Notes under the pieces: generated by a model | The model's database searches: none | What the model was told of the DNA's origin: nothing | The model's input: the letters and a program-made list of their open reading frames with translations, nothing else | Shown: positions 1 to 8,834 of the stretch, one piece after another | Layout of the letters: each line of letters opens with the position of its first letter | Numbering within the stretch: position 1 is the stretch's first letter | NCBI GenBank assembly: GCA_020721325.1 | Contig: DYNA01000005.1 | Span: forward strand, 1 to 59,178 | Direction of reading: 5' to 3' | Length of the DNA: 59,178 nucleotides | From: Paludibacter propionicigenes | Lineage (GTDB): Bacteria; Bacteroidota; Bacteroidia; Bacteroidales; JAIFNL01 | Translations under genes and position numbers: made by a program

Positions 1-160
1 CAAAATTTCAAAGAACAATAAAAAAAGTGTTGATTATTTATATTTCACTACTTAGCAAATATAACAACTGCAAGTTACAAAAAAAAATTTAATATCCAAT
101 TTTTTTTGAAAAAATAAAAATATTTAGGTAAAAATAATTTATTATTTCTTCATTTAATAA

Positions 161-625
161 TTATTCTTCTAATAAATCTTGCTGATTACCAAGTTTTTTT
201 AGCAACATATTTCTAAATTTCTTTTCTGCCGAATAAAGTTTTACCACCTTTTTTATTGGTAAAATTTTTTTAAATTTTTCATGGTATTCTACTTGCAATT
301 GAGCATCTTGCAACTGATTGGTTAAAAATTCATTAGCCAACTCATCTAACTCTTTGTCGCTTAAATTATCGGCATCGTTTATTTTCTTTAAGGCTTTATT
401 TGCAGCCGCATGATATTTTAATCTTTTGGCATCAAACTCGTTGTAAACAGGCCAAAATTGCTGCGCTTCGTTTGGAGTTAAAGCCAAATGCTGCGTAATA
501 AAGGCTATTTTTTGAGCTTGCAAACGCTCGCGCGTAGGACGTTGAGCATCAGGATTTTGACCAAAACCTTCCAATGTTAATACAAATAAGCAGAAAAAAA
601 CGATATATGCAGTAAAATTTCTCAT
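161..625 (-). CDS. Spy/LTxxQ-like periplasmic protein of an ECF sigma operon
   Basis: A 154-residue protein with a Sec signal peptide (about residues 1-23, ending FGQ) followed by an all-helical, charged domain. The segment at 49-59 (LTPNEAQQFWP) and the later helix at about 120-138 resemble the Spy/CpxP-like proteins that Bacteroidota often encode beside ECF sigma genes, usually annotated as sensor of ECF-type sigma factor. It is the last gene of a minus-strand set after a sigma factor (1147-1695) and a single-pass membrane protein (653-1108). The 27-nt gap to the preceding gene supports cotranscription. A periplasmic stress-sensing or chaperone role is inferred from family and context. No enzymatic motif is visible. 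Confidence 0.75.
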   Translation of the reverse strand: MRNFTAYIVFFCLFVLTLEGFGQNPDAQRPTRERLQAQKIAFITQHLALTPNEAQQFWPVYNEFDAKRLKYHAAANKALKKINDADNLSDKELDELANEFLTNQLQDAQLQVEYHEKFKKILPIKKVVKLYSAEKKFRNMLLKKLGNQQDLLEE

Positions 626-652
626 AAAAAAAATTATTTAACTATAAAAAAA

Positions 653-1108
653 TTAATATTCAATTATATCTAATTCCGAAATATTTTCTTCTAATAAATA
701 ATCTATAATAGCCTCTTTATCAGCTATTTCAGGCAATACTTCCTCATTAATTTCAGTCTCCTCCATTTCTTCTTGCGAAATAATGTCAATTATTTCATTT
801 TCCGTTATGCTTTCCAACTCATAGTTTTCAATATCAATAGTATTTTTAACTTGCTCATTTTCAATATTTTGACTAATATTATTATCCAAATAAGCAAAAG
901 TAATTGTTTTCCAAATGGTAAAAATAAGCGCAAAACCGGCTGCCAACATTAAATAAGGTTTAGCTTTTTGAAATACCGAAATATTTTTTGATTGCTCTGA
1001 AATTTTATATTGAACTCTCGCTTCCAAATCATCAAAATATTTTTCAGGTATATCAAACGGATTAGCCTGATTTTTAAGACTTTCCAATATATTTTCTTCG
1101 TTTTTCAT
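653..1108 (-). CDS. Single-pass membrane protein, candidate anti-sigma factor
   Basis: A 151-residue protein with an N-terminal cytoplasmic stretch, one membrane segment (about 52-74) and a very acidic C-terminal half rich in Glu, Ile and Asn. The N-terminal motif NPFDIPEKYFDDLEARV (17-33) is typical of small membrane proteins placed directly after ECF sigma genes in Bacteroidota. Position between the sigma factor and a Spy-like periplasmic protein suggests that it sequesters the sigma factor and transmits an envelope signal. No classical zinc-binding anti-sigma (ZAS) motif is seen, so the anti-sigma role is inferred from context only. Confidence 0.65.
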   Translation of the reverse strand: MKNEENILESLKNQANPFDIPEKYFDDLEARVQYKISEQSKNISVFQKAKPYLMLAAGFALIFTIWKTITFAYLDNNISQNIENEQVKNTIDIENYELESITENEIIDIISQEEMEETEINEEVLPEIADKEAIIDYLLEENISELDIIEY

Positions 1109-1146
1109 AACTTTTTATTTATTAGACTCTTTTTTTAGAAAAAGGT

Positions 1147-1695
1147 TTAATTTCTTTTTAAAAATTCTTCAATTTTTTTAGTTGCTAAATGAAAACTTGC
1201 CTTTAATGCTCCAACCGAAGTTTCGAGAATTTCAGACATTTCTTCATATTTCATTTCATCAAAATATTTCATATTGAATACGATACGCTGTTTTTCAGGT
1301 AAAGTAAGCAAGGCTTTTTGTAATTTTAATTGCATTTCGTCACCTGAAAAGTACGCATCGCTTTCCAAGTTATTTTTTAAATACTCCTCCACTGTTGAAA
1401 ACGAAATCATTAATTTCCTCTTTTTTGCTTTTAAGAAAGAAAGAGATTCATTGGTTGCAATTTTAAGAATCCATGTAAGTAACTTAGAATCACCACGAAA
1501 ATCAGCCAATGATTTCCATATTTTAACAAAAACATTTTGAACCACATCGTCGGCATCGTCGTGCGAAAGAACTATTTTTCGCACATGCCAATAAATCGGT
1601 TTTTGAAACTTTTTAACCAACTCTCCAAAAGCAAACTCTTTTTTTGAAGCTTGCTTAAACATTTCAAGTATCTCTATATCAGATATTTCACTCAT
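1147..1695 (-). CDS. ECF-family RNA polymerase sigma factor
   Basis: Sigma-70 region 2 spans about residues 24-92 (hallmark DDADDVVQNVFVKIWKSL), and region 4 with its helix-turn-helix spans about 122-177 (LPEKQRIVFNMKYFDEMKYEEMSEIL). There is no region 1 or 3, which is the ECF architecture at normal length. The ATG at 1695 is preferred over an in-frame TTG one codon upstream. It is the first gene of a three-gene minus-strand operon with a candidate anti-sigma and a periplasmic Spy-like protein. A candidate housekeeping-type promoter lies upstream (1730-1764). The regulon cannot be deduced from this window. Confidence 0.93.
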   Translation of the reverse strand: MSEISDIEILEMFKQASKKEFAFGELVKKFQKPIYWHVRKIVLSHDDADDVVQNVFVKIWKSLADFRGDSKLLTWILKIATNESLSFLKAKKRKLMISFSTVEEYLKNNLESDAYFSGDEMQLKLQKALLTLPEKQRIVFNMKYFDEMKYEEMSEILETSVGALKASFHLATKKIEEFLKRN

Positions 1696-1729
1696 CAATT
1701 AACATTCGTAAAATTCTTTTTTTATTTTC

Positions 1730-1764
1730 CAAAATTATACTAAATTTAACGAATAAAATACAAA
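1730..1764 (-). promoter_or_regulatory. Candidate promoter of the ECF sigma operon
   Basis: Read on the minus strand, TAATTTTG (1737-1730) fits the Bacteroidota -7 box TAnnTTTG. A TTTG (1764-1761) lies 23 nt further upstream as a possible -33 box, at the long end of the accepted spacing. It sits 35 nt before the sigma start codon. This is a sequence match only. Confidence 0.4.
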
Positions 1765-1936
1765 TAAATTATTTTTTACAAAAATAAACTTTCTTTTTTA
1801 TTTTTTCAAAAAAAAGATTAATTTTGAATTTCAAAAAAATTAGAAAATATAATGTAATTCAATTTTTTTTTACCTGATTTTTTATTTTTTTGAATTATAT
1901 CATAAAAAAATATGAATTTTATAAAAGTCATCGCAA

Positions 1937-3217
1937 ATGAAAAAAATTATTATAATTAGCTTATTAATTGTAATTTTCAATAAATCAAGCTTTTCGCAAA
2001 CTTCTTTTGACACTTATTTTGAGAATAAAACACTCCGTTTCGATTATTTTATTGGCGGAAATGCAGACACAAGTTTTATTTTTTTTAAAGAATTTAAAGA
2101 AGAACCCTTCTGGGGAGGCTCGAAAAAAAACTTAATTGATACGTTTAATATAGGTGAATATCAATTACTTGTCTTCGATTCACTTTCTAACGAATTGCTC
2201 TATTCGCGCGGTTATTCCAATTTATTCAAAGAATGGCAAACTACAGCGGAAGCCCGAAAAATTAATAAAACTTATTCGGAAACCGTAATTTTTCCTTTTC
2301 CTAAAAAGAGTGTTCGGTTGGAATTGCAAGAAAGACTTAAAAATCAGAAATTCAGATTGTTATATAAAATTTTTATTAATCCGAACAACTATTTTATTTC
2401 AAAAGAAAGAGTTTACAACTTTCCTACCAAGCAAATTTCAGGAAAATTTCCATCTCATCAAAGCCTTGATATTGCTCTGATTCCCGAAGGATACACCAAA
2501 AATGAAATGGAAAAATTCAGGCAAGATGCCAAGCGTTTCATGCAATATACTTTTGAAGTTCAGCCATTTACAAAATACAAAGACCACATCAATTTCACAA
2601 TCATCGAAGCTCCATCGGAACAATCGGGTAGCGATATTCCGGGTGAAAGCATCTGGCGTAAAACACTGATAAACAGTCATTTTTACACTTTTGACATTGA
2701 GCGTTATTTAACATCGCCCGACATTCACACCATAAGAAATGTAGCTGCTTGCACGGCATACGACCAGATTTTTATTCTTGTAAACACTTCAAAATATGGC
2801 GGAAGCGGCATTTTTAACTCCTATAATATCTGCGCATCTGACCATGCACAATCGCGCGAAGTTTTTACTCACGAATTCGGGCATGGGTTTGCAGCTCTTG
2901 CCGATGAATATTTCGATTCGGAAGTAGCTTATGAAAATATGTACGATTTTTCAGTTGAAATTTATAATAAAAATATAACAACTTTAGTAGAATTTCATAA
3001 AAAATGGAAAGACATGCTCGAAAAAGATACTCCAATTCCTACTCCTAATTCTTACATGTATAGAGATAAAATAGGTGTTTTTGAAGGTGGTGGTTACGTA
3101 ACAAAAAGAATTTATCGTCCGGTTTGGGATTGTAAAATGCGCTCAAACAATAAAAATGAATTTTGTCCGGTTTGTCAAAGAGCCATTGAACAATTATTAA
3201 AATTTTACACAGAGTAA
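1937..3217 (+). CDS. Secreted M64-family metallopeptidase
   Basis: A 426-residue protein with a Sec signal (about 1-20). An N-terminal beta-rich region (about 25-165) resembles the peptidase M64 N-terminal domain. The catalytic domain follows, with zinc-binding HEFGH at 312-316 and the family continuation GFAALADEY (317-325). The M64 family includes IgA-cleaving peptidases from Clostridium, but in Bacteroidota most members are of unknown substrate. Four cysteines in the last 60 residues could form disulfides in the envelope. The gene stands alone on the plus strand, divergent from the ECF sigma operon, with 55 nt before lnt. Enzyme class is confident; the substrate is unknown. Confidence 0.88.
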   Translation: MKKIIIISLLIVIFNKSSFSQTSFDTYFENKTLRFDYFIGGNADTSFIFFKEFKEEPFWGGSKKNLIDTFNIGEYQLLVFDSLSNELLYSRGYSNLFKEWQTTAEARKINKTYSETVIFPFPKKSVRLELQERLKNQKFRLLYKIFINPNNYFISKERVYNFPTKQISGKFPSHQSLDIALIPEGYTKNEMEKFRQDAKRFMQYTFEVQPFTKYKDHINFTIIEAPSEQSGSDIPGESIWRKTLINSHFYTFDIERYLTSPDIHTIRNVAACTAYDQIFILVNTSKYGGSGIFNSYNICASDHAQSREVFTHEFGHGFAALADEYFDSEVAYENMYDFSVEIYNKNITTLVEFHKKWKDMLEKDTPIPTPNSYMYRDKIGVFEGGGYVTKRIYRPVWDCKMRSNNKNEFCPVCQRAIEQLLKFYTE

Positions 3218-3244
3218 TTTTTTATAAAGATAAAAAAATATAAT

Positions 3245-3252
3245 TATTTTTG
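3245..3252 (+). promoter_or_regulatory. Candidate -7 box for lnt
   Basis: TATTTTTG matches TAnnTTTG exactly and lies 20 nt before the lnt start codon. No clear TTG-type -33 box is found at the expected distance, so read-through from the M64 gene is also possible. Confidence 0.35.
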
Positions 3253-3271
3253 CAATTTTAAATTTAATATT

Positions 3272-4879
3272 TTGAAAAAAAATTTAATTTTATCATTCGT
3301 TACAGGTATTTTACTAACCTTACCTTTTGTTAGCAATTTTTCGGGATTCATTTTATTTTTGGGCTTTTTGCCTCTTTTCATTATCGAAAAACATTATTTT
3401 GAGCGAAAAAATGAATACAAACCCATTGTTTTTTTCAATTTCGCCTACTTAGCATTTGCTTTTTGGAATTTATTCTCACTCTGGTGGACAATAAATTCGG
3501 CATGGTTCTCTATTTTACCTCCGGTTTTGCTCAATTCGTTCTTTATGGCACTTGTTTTTCTCATTTTTCACATTGCACATCGAAATTTATCCGAAAAATT
3601 TGCATTTTCAACCCTTGTTTTCTTCTGGTTGGCTTTTGAATATATTCATTTCAATTGGTTTTTAGCTTTTCCATGGTTAAATTTAGGGAATGGATTGGCG
3701 AATGATTTACAAACGATTCAATGGTATGAATATACTGGTATTTTAGGAGGAAGTTTTTGGATTTTATTAGTTAATATACTTATTTTCAGAATGTTTAGGT
3801 TGTATCTAAAATATAAAACACCAAAGGCTTTCCTATTGGAAATCGTGTTTTTAATCGCGCTAATAACTCTTCCTATTTATTTTTCAAAAAATATTATAAA
3901 AAAATATAAGGCGAAACAAAGTTTTATCCAAGTTGCTATTATTCAGCCCAATATAGATTCTTATACTGAAAAATACAATCCTCAACTTCAAATTGCCAAT
4001 TTTAATAAAATTTTAAATCAAATAAATAGCATTTCTAATAAAAAGGTTGATTTTATTATACTTCCCGAAACCAGCATTTCCCGCAACTTAGAAATAATTT
4101 GGCAAAATGATTTTAAAAAAAGTAAAACCTTGTCAAAAATCAAAGATATACTTAAACAAATGCCCCAAACGCATATCGTTTTGGGTGCAAATACATTTAA
4201 AGTTTCCCCGCAAAAACAGCAAACAGCTACCATTCGTTACGATAAAAGCTTAAATGTTTATTATGAGGCTTTTAGCTCTGCTTTGCAAATCCATTCGGGC
4301 AATCAAACTCAAGTTTACAACAAATCGCAATTTGTTTTGGGTGTAGAAAAAATGCCATTTGCTAATATTTTTCCTTGGCTCGACAATTTAATGGTCGATT
4401 TTGGAGGAATTGTTGGCAGCTTAGCTTCTGATAATGAACGAAAAACATTCACAAACAATCAAAACAAAGCTAAAATTGGCGTTCCCATTTGCTATGAAAC
4501 TTTGTTTGGAGAATTTATCACTGATTTTGTTAAAAATGATGCTAATGTGCTGTTTATCATTACAAACGATGGCTGGTGGGGCGATACGCCGGGTTACCGA
4601 CAACATGCTAAACTCTCGCAACTGCGTGCCATCGAAAACCGCCGAAGCATTGCAAGAGCTGCAAATACGGGTATTTCAGCCATTATTAATCCTTTGGGTG
4701 AAATTGAAAAAGATATAAAATACAACAAACAAGGAACTTTGGAAGGAAAAATTTCACTAAATTCCGAGAAAACTTTTTACGCAAAAAATGGAGATTTAAT
4801 TGGTCGCATTGCTTTATTTTTTGCCGGTTTATTTTTAATTTACTTGTTTGTTCAATTAAAAACTAAAAAACCAAATTAA
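3272..4879 (+). CDS. lnt: Apolipoprotein N-acyltransferase
   Basis: Transfers a third acyl chain from phospholipid to the N-terminal cysteine of lipoproteins in the inner membrane. The 535-residue chain has about six N-terminal membrane segments (roughly 5-210), a nitrilase-like (carbon-nitrogen hydrolase) domain (about 218-500) and a last membrane helix near 512-528. The triad is visible: Glu266 in LPETSIS, Lys351 in YNKSQF and Cys407 in VPICYE. The start is TTG at 3272, which aligns with the first hydrophobic segment; no better ATG is present. It is followed 12 nt later by a DUF6122 gene. Predicted lipoproteins elsewhere in the window are possible substrates. Confidence 0.95.
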   Translation: MKKNLILSFVTGILLTLPFVSNFSGFILFLGFLPLFIIEKHYFERKNEYKPIVFFNFAYLAFAFWNLFSLWWTINSAWFSILPPVLLNSFFMALVFLIFHIAHRNLSEKFAFSTLVFFWLAFEYIHFNWFLAFPWLNLGNGLANDLQTIQWYEYTGILGGSFWILLVNILIFRMFRLYLKYKTPKAFLLEIVFLIALITLPIYFSKNIIKKYKAKQSFIQVAIIQPNIDSYTEKYNPQLQIANFNKILNQINSISNKKVDFIILPETSISRNLEIIWQNDFKKSKTLSKIKDILKQMPQTHIVLGANTFKVSPQKQQTATIRYDKSLNVYYEAFSSALQIHSGNQTQVYNKSQFVLGVEKMPFANIFPWLDNLMVDFGGIVGSLASDNERKTFTNNQNKAKIGVPICYETLFGEFITDFVKNDANVLFIITNDGWWGDTPGYRQHAKLSQLRAIENRRSIARAANTGISAIINPLGEIEKDIKYNKQGTLEGKISLNSEKTFYAKNGDLIGRIALFFAGLFLIYLFVQLKTKKPN

Positions 4880-4891
4880 TTTTATACAAAA

Positions 4892-5194
4892 ATGCAATTT
4901 TTTGTTCATTACTTTTTGCATTTGGGCTTTCCGGGCATAGTGGCATATTTATTTTATAAAGAAAGCTGGAAAAAAGTTTGGCTCATGTTTTTATCAACTA
5001 TGCTCATTGATTTAGACCATTTATTGGCTACACCTATTTTTCAAGCCGACAGGTGCAGCATCAATTTTCACCCTTTGCACACTTATTGGGCTATTTCAAT
5101 TTACATTTTTTTTCTTTTTTTCAAAAAAAGCCGTATCTTTGCCATTGGTTTAATCATGCACATTGCAACCGATTGGCAAGATTGCTTATGGTAG
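4892..5194 (+). CDS. DUF6122 small membrane protein
   Basis: A 100-residue, mostly hydrophobic protein with about three membrane segments. Conserved polar positions sit in or near the membrane: HYFLH, DLDHLLATPIF, NFHPLHTYWA and HIATDWQD. This His/Asp pattern is characteristic of DUF6122, known mainly from Bacteroidota and of unknown function. The spaced His and Asp residues suggest metal or lipid binding, which is inference. It lies 12 nt after lnt and about 100 nt before a phosphatase-like gene, so it may belong to an envelope operon. Confidence 0.8.
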   Translation: MQFFVHYFLHLGFPGIVAYLFYKESWKKVWLMFLSTMLIDLDHLLATPIFQADRCSINFHPLHTYWAISIYIFFLFFKKSRIFAIGLIMHIATDWQDCLW

Positions 5195-5298
5195 CATTCA
5201 TTTTAAATTATTATCAGTGCCATTTTTTTTGTAAACCATATTTAGAAATCTGTAATACGTTATAAATAAAATTCTATAAATTTATAATTTTTATCAAA

Positions 5299-6960
5299 AT
5301 GTATTTTAAAAATATAAAAAAATATTATCTATTTTTAATTATTTTTAGTGTTTTATTTTTTTCATGCATAAAAATTTTTGCACAAGGAACGATAAAACCC
5401 TATCGCCCGAAATTAATCATTGGAATTGTTGTTGAACAAATGCGATACGACTACATTGAGCGATATTGGGAAAAGTACGAAAGTGGTGGCTTTAAAAAGC
5501 TTTACAATGGTGGAATGATTTGTAATCAAGCTCATTACAACCATCTTTTTGTGCAAGCCGGCGTTAGTCATGCCACTATTTCGACCGGAAGTACACCTTC
5601 AGTTCACGGAATTATAGGTACTAATTGGTATGATGTGAAAAAAAATTCTCAGGTATATTGTGTGCAAGACGAAAAACCTTTTACAATGGGAAGCGATTCT
5701 TATGAGGGCAGACGCTCGGCTCAATATTTAGAATCAACAACCTTTGCCGAAGAACTCTTACTTTCTACTTCAAAAAAATCGAAGGCAATAAGTATTTCGG
5801 TATCCGACTATGCTTCTATTCTTTCCATTGGAAATTTAGGAACAGCTTTTTGGTTTGACGAAAGAGCCGGTGCATGGATAACAAATTCTAATTACGTGTC
5901 CGAATTACCCAAATGGGTTACGGATTTTAACAACGAATTTTTACCCGATTTGTATCTGACAAAAACTTGGAATACCATTTTACCTATTGAAAAATATACT
6001 GAAAGTCAAGCTGATGACAGCAAATTGGAGCAAGGTTTCTTAAATGAATACAAAACTTTTCCTTACGAATTGAGCCGACTGAACAAACAAATGCGCGAAT
6101 ATTCGCTGCTGAAAATGACACCTTTTAGCAATCTTTTAACCAAAGATTTCGCCATCAAAGCCATTCAATCGGAAAATTTAGGCAAAGATGATTATACCGA
6201 TTTACTTTTACTGAATTTCTCGGCAACGCATGAAATCGGTAAACTTTTCGGACCCGAATCAATTGAAGTAGAAGATGCTTTTTTACGTTTAGACCGCGAT
6301 TTAGCTCATTTGATTATGTTTTTAGATAGTTTTGTAGGCAACGAAAATTACCTGATTTATTTTACTTCAAGCCATGGAAGTCAATATTCAACGGCTTACT
6401 TGGAAGAGATGAAAATGCCTACCGGTTTTTTTAATCAAGGAACTGCTATCTCACTGTTAAAAGCCTATTTGCGTAATAAATTCGGAAACGATGCTTGGGT
6501 TCTCTCCTACTCTAACCAACAATTTTATTTTGATAGAAGGCTTATTGAGAATAAAAAAATGTCGTATTCTACCATAGAAAAAGAATCCATTGAATTATTA
6601 AAAGAATTTACCGGAGTAGCAAATGTAGTTGGGGCAAGTAACTTGCAAGACAACGATTTGAATAAATATCCGTTTAATTTTATTCAAAATTCCTATTATT
6701 ATGGTCGTTCGGGTGATATTTTAATTAATCTTTTGCCAAATTGGTCTGAAAATGTGAAAGATAGAACATACAATTCTTTTTATAGTTACAATGCCCATGT
6801 TCCGCTCATTTGGTATGGTTGGAAAATAACTCCGCAAATTATTAATCGAAAAATAGAAATGACAGACATTGCTCCCACCATTTCTACTTTACTCAATGTA
6901 GCAATGCCTTCAGGGGCAACGGGAAAACCGATTGAAGAATTTGAGAAAATAATGCGGTAA
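5299..6960 (+). CDS. PafA-like alkaline phosphatase superfamily protein, probably catalytically dead
   Basis: A 553-residue exported protein (signal about 1-29) with the overall fold of the PafA-type alkaline phosphatases of Bacteroidota. Residues 38-112 and the C-terminal HVPLIWYG block (500-507) align readily. The catalytic positions, compared with PafA from memory, are replaced: first metal ligand Asp is Glu46, the Thr nucleophile is Ala87, the Lys and Arg pair is Ser169 and Tyr171, the Asp/His zinc ligands are His311 and Lys315, and the Asp of the DHG motif is Ser358. His359 and His500 remain. The frame is intact, so this looks like a conserved pseudoenzyme with a binding or scaffold role, not decay. 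A lipobox-like FFSC at 20-23 makes a lipoprotein possible but less likely. Confidence 0.85.
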   Translation: MYFKNIKKYYLFLIIFSVLFFSCIKIFAQGTIKPYRPKLIIGIVVEQMRYDYIERYWEKYESGGFKKLYNGGMICNQAHYNHLFVQAGVSHATISTGSTPSVHGIIGTNWYDVKKNSQVYCVQDEKPFTMGSDSYEGRRSAQYLESTTFAEELLLSTSKKSKAISISVSDYASILSIGNLGTAFWFDERAGAWITNSNYVSELPKWVTDFNNEFLPDLYLTKTWNTILPIEKYTESQADDSKLEQGFLNEYKTFPYELSRLNKQMREYSLLKMTPFSNLLTKDFAIKAIQSENLGKDDYTDLLLLNFSATHEIGKLFGPESIEVEDAFLRLDRDLAHLIMFLDSFVGNENYLIYFTSSHGSQYSTAYLEEMKMPTGFFNQGTAISLLKAYLRNKFGNDAWVLSYSNQQFYFDRRLIENKKMSYSTIEKESIELLKEFTGVANVVGASNLQDNDLNKYPFNFIQNSYYYGRSGDILINLLPNWSENVKDRTYNSFYSYNAHVPLIWYGWKITPQIINRKIEMTDIAPTISTLLNVAMPSGATGKPIEEFEKIMR

Positions 6961-7110
6961 TAAAAATAAAATAGCTTACAGCAAAATTTTTAATAAAATA
7001 TTATTGTTTTTAAAATTAATTTTATTACTAAAATACAACATAATTTATAAATATACTTTAAAACGGTTATAATTCGAGCTTTTATTTTCACGTAAGTGCC
7101 TTGTAATTAA

Positions 7111-7143
7111 AACTTTGCCAAAGTTTCGAACTTTGGCAAAGTT
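7111..7143. repeat. Dispersed palindrome, copy 1
   Basis: AACTTTGCCAAAGTT (7111-7125), a three-base TCG loop and the exact inverse AACTTTGGCAAAGTT (7129-7143). Related hairpins occur at 24985-25018 and 38498-38533. The flank upstream (ATACTTTAAAACGGTTAT near 7053) resembles the flank of copy 3 (near 38476), so the repeat may be larger than the hairpin. It lies between the phosphatase-like gene and gltX. Confidence 0.8.
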
Positions 7144-7163
7144 ACCGCTTGAAGTATAAATTT

Positions 7164-7200
7164 AACAATGTAACAATTTAGCAGTGTAACAATTTAATAT
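7164..7200. repeat. Short tandem repeat upstream of gltX
   Basis: Two or more imperfect units of about 15-16 nt with the core GTAACAATTTA lie just before the gltX start codon at 7209. An inverted, closely similar array lies at about 44552-44585 before the radical SAM gene, and a related one lies at 48726-48752 before the ftsB-like gene. Confidence 0.6.
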
Positions 7201-7208
7201 AACATAAA

Positions 7209-8717
7209 ATGAAAAAAGTAAGAGTACGATTTGCCCCAAGTCCAACGGGTCCATTGCACATAGGCGGCGTGAGAACTGCCCTTTTTAATTATTTGTTTGC
7301 AAAAAAACATGGAGGCGATTTTATTTTGAGAATTGAAGACACCGACCAAAAGCGATACGTGGAAGGTGCTGAAAATTACATAGTTGAAGCGTTTGAATGG
7401 TGCGGTTTGCCTTTTGACGAAAGTATAAAAGTAGGCGGAAAATACGGACCTTACCGACAATCGGAGCGCAAAGAAATCTACCTCAAATACATACACCAAT
7501 TGGTGGAACTCGGACACGCTTATTATGCTTTTGACAGTGCCGAAGAGCTTGAAAATATGAGAGTTAGACTGCAAGAAGCCAAATCGGACATTCAACATTA
7601 CAACGCCATAACGCGGGGCGAAATGAAAAATTCTTTTACACTTACAGAACAAGAAGTAAAACAGAAAATAGCTGAAGGTGAATATGTTATACGTTTTAAC
7701 ATGCCAAGCGACGAGATACTGACTATTCATGACATCATCAGAGGTGAAATGACGGTGAATACCAAGCTTTTAGACGACAAAGTGCTGTTTAAATCAGACG
7801 GAATGCCCACCTACCATTTTGCCAACATAGTTGATGACCATTTGATGGAAATTTCGCACGTAATACGCGGCGAAGAGTGGCTGCCGTCGATGCCTTTGCA
7901 CGTTTTGCTGTATCGCAGTTTTGGTTGGGAAGCCCCGCAATTTGCTCATTTACCGCTCATTCTCAAACCCAAAGGCAACGGAAAACTCAGCAAACGCGAT
8001 GGCGACCAAATGGGATTTCCGGTTTTCCCTACCCAATGGAAAACGCCCGAAGGCGAAATTTATTCCGGCTACCGCGAAGACGGATATTTGCCCGATGCTT
8101 TTATAAATATGTTGGCAGTTTTGGGCTGGAACGCAGGAACAGAACAAGAAATTTTTACCATGCCCGAACTCATCGAAGCCTTTTCGCTCGAAAAAATCGG
8201 AAAATCCGGCTCTAAATTCGACCCCGAAAAAACAAAATGGTTCAATCATCAATATTTAACTCGCAAATCCGATGACGAATTGGCTAAACTTTTTATGCCG
8301 GTTTTGCAACAAAAAAATATAACGGTTTCGCACGAATACGTAAAAAAAATAATGGGACAAATCAAAGAACGCGCTCATTTTATCAACGATTTTTGGGAAC
8401 TTTCCGAATATTTTTTCATTGCACCCACCGTTTACGACGAAAAAATGGTAAAAAAGAACTGGAAAGAAGGAACAGCCGAAAAAATAACCGAACTTTTGAA
8501 TTTGTTGCAAAATTTGAGCGATTTTTCAGCTCATCATTTAGAAAATGAAATCAAAAATTTTGTTACCGAAAAAGAATACGGATTAGGTCTGATTATGAAT
8601 GCCTTACGCTTACTAATCGTTGGACAAGCAAAAGGAGCAAGTTTGTTTGAAATTATGGAAATTATCGGACAAAACGAAACCGTTTTAAGAATTAAAAACG
8701 GATTAGAAAAATTATAA
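7209..8717 (+). CDS. gltX: Glutamyl-tRNA synthetase
   Basis: Charges tRNA-Glu with glutamate in the cytoplasm. The 502-residue chain is of normal class I length. The HIGH-type signature is HIGG at 17-20 within PSPTGPLHIGG. The KMSKS-type signature is KLSKR at 259-263. The Rossmann catalytic domain spans about 1-320, with an anticodon-binding helical domain after it. The ATG start is preceded by short tandem repeats in the leader. An 18-bp hairpin terminator follows (8742-8793). Confidence 0.97.
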   Translation: MKKVRVRFAPSPTGPLHIGGVRTALFNYLFAKKHGGDFILRIEDTDQKRYVEGAENYIVEAFEWCGLPFDESIKVGGKYGPYRQSERKEIYLKYIHQLVELGHAYYAFDSAEELENMRVRLQEAKSDIQHYNAITRGEMKNSFTLTEQEVKQKIAEGEYVIRFNMPSDEILTIHDIIRGEMTVNTKLLDDKVLFKSDGMPTYHFANIVDDHLMEISHVIRGEEWLPSMPLHVLLYRSFGWEAPQFAHLPLILKPKGNGKLSKRDGDQMGFPVFPTQWKTPEGEIYSGYREDGYLPDAFINMLAVLGWNAGTEQEIFTMPELIEAFSLEKIGKSGSKFDPEKTKWFNHQYLTRKSDDELAKLFMPVLQQKNITVSHEYVKKIMGQIKERAHFINDFWELSEYFFIAPTVYDEKMVKKNWKEGTAEKITELLNLLQNLSDFSAHHLENEIKNFVTEKEYGLGLIMNALRLLIVGQAKGASLFEIMEIIGQNETVLRIKNGLEKL

Positions 8718-8741
8718 AATATCGGATTTTTAAATAATTTA

Positions 8742-8793
8742 TAGCGTTAAAAAAATATAAAGTATTAAAAAAAACTATATTTTTTTAACGCTA
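8742..8793. terminator. Bidirectional terminator between gltX and the SUMF1-like gene
   Basis: Perfect 18-bp arms: TAGCGTTAAAAAAATATA (8742-8759) and its exact inverse (8776-8793) around a 16-nt loop. A/T runs on both sides would serve both converging genes. Confidence 0.8.
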
Positions 8794-8834
8794 CCTAAAA
8801 CATCTTTTTAAAACAAAAACAAACCAACCATTTT

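Noticed and set aside
1274-1540. Plus-strand open frame of 88 codons inside the ECF sigma gene
   Set aside because: It is a shadow of the sigma factor frame; its product has no recognisable domain and no ribosome binding context.
7194-7730. 178-codon minus-strand frame over the start of gltX
   Set aside because: Antisense shadow of a clear housekeeping gene; the translated product is low-complexity and aromatic-rich, as expected from an antisense frame.
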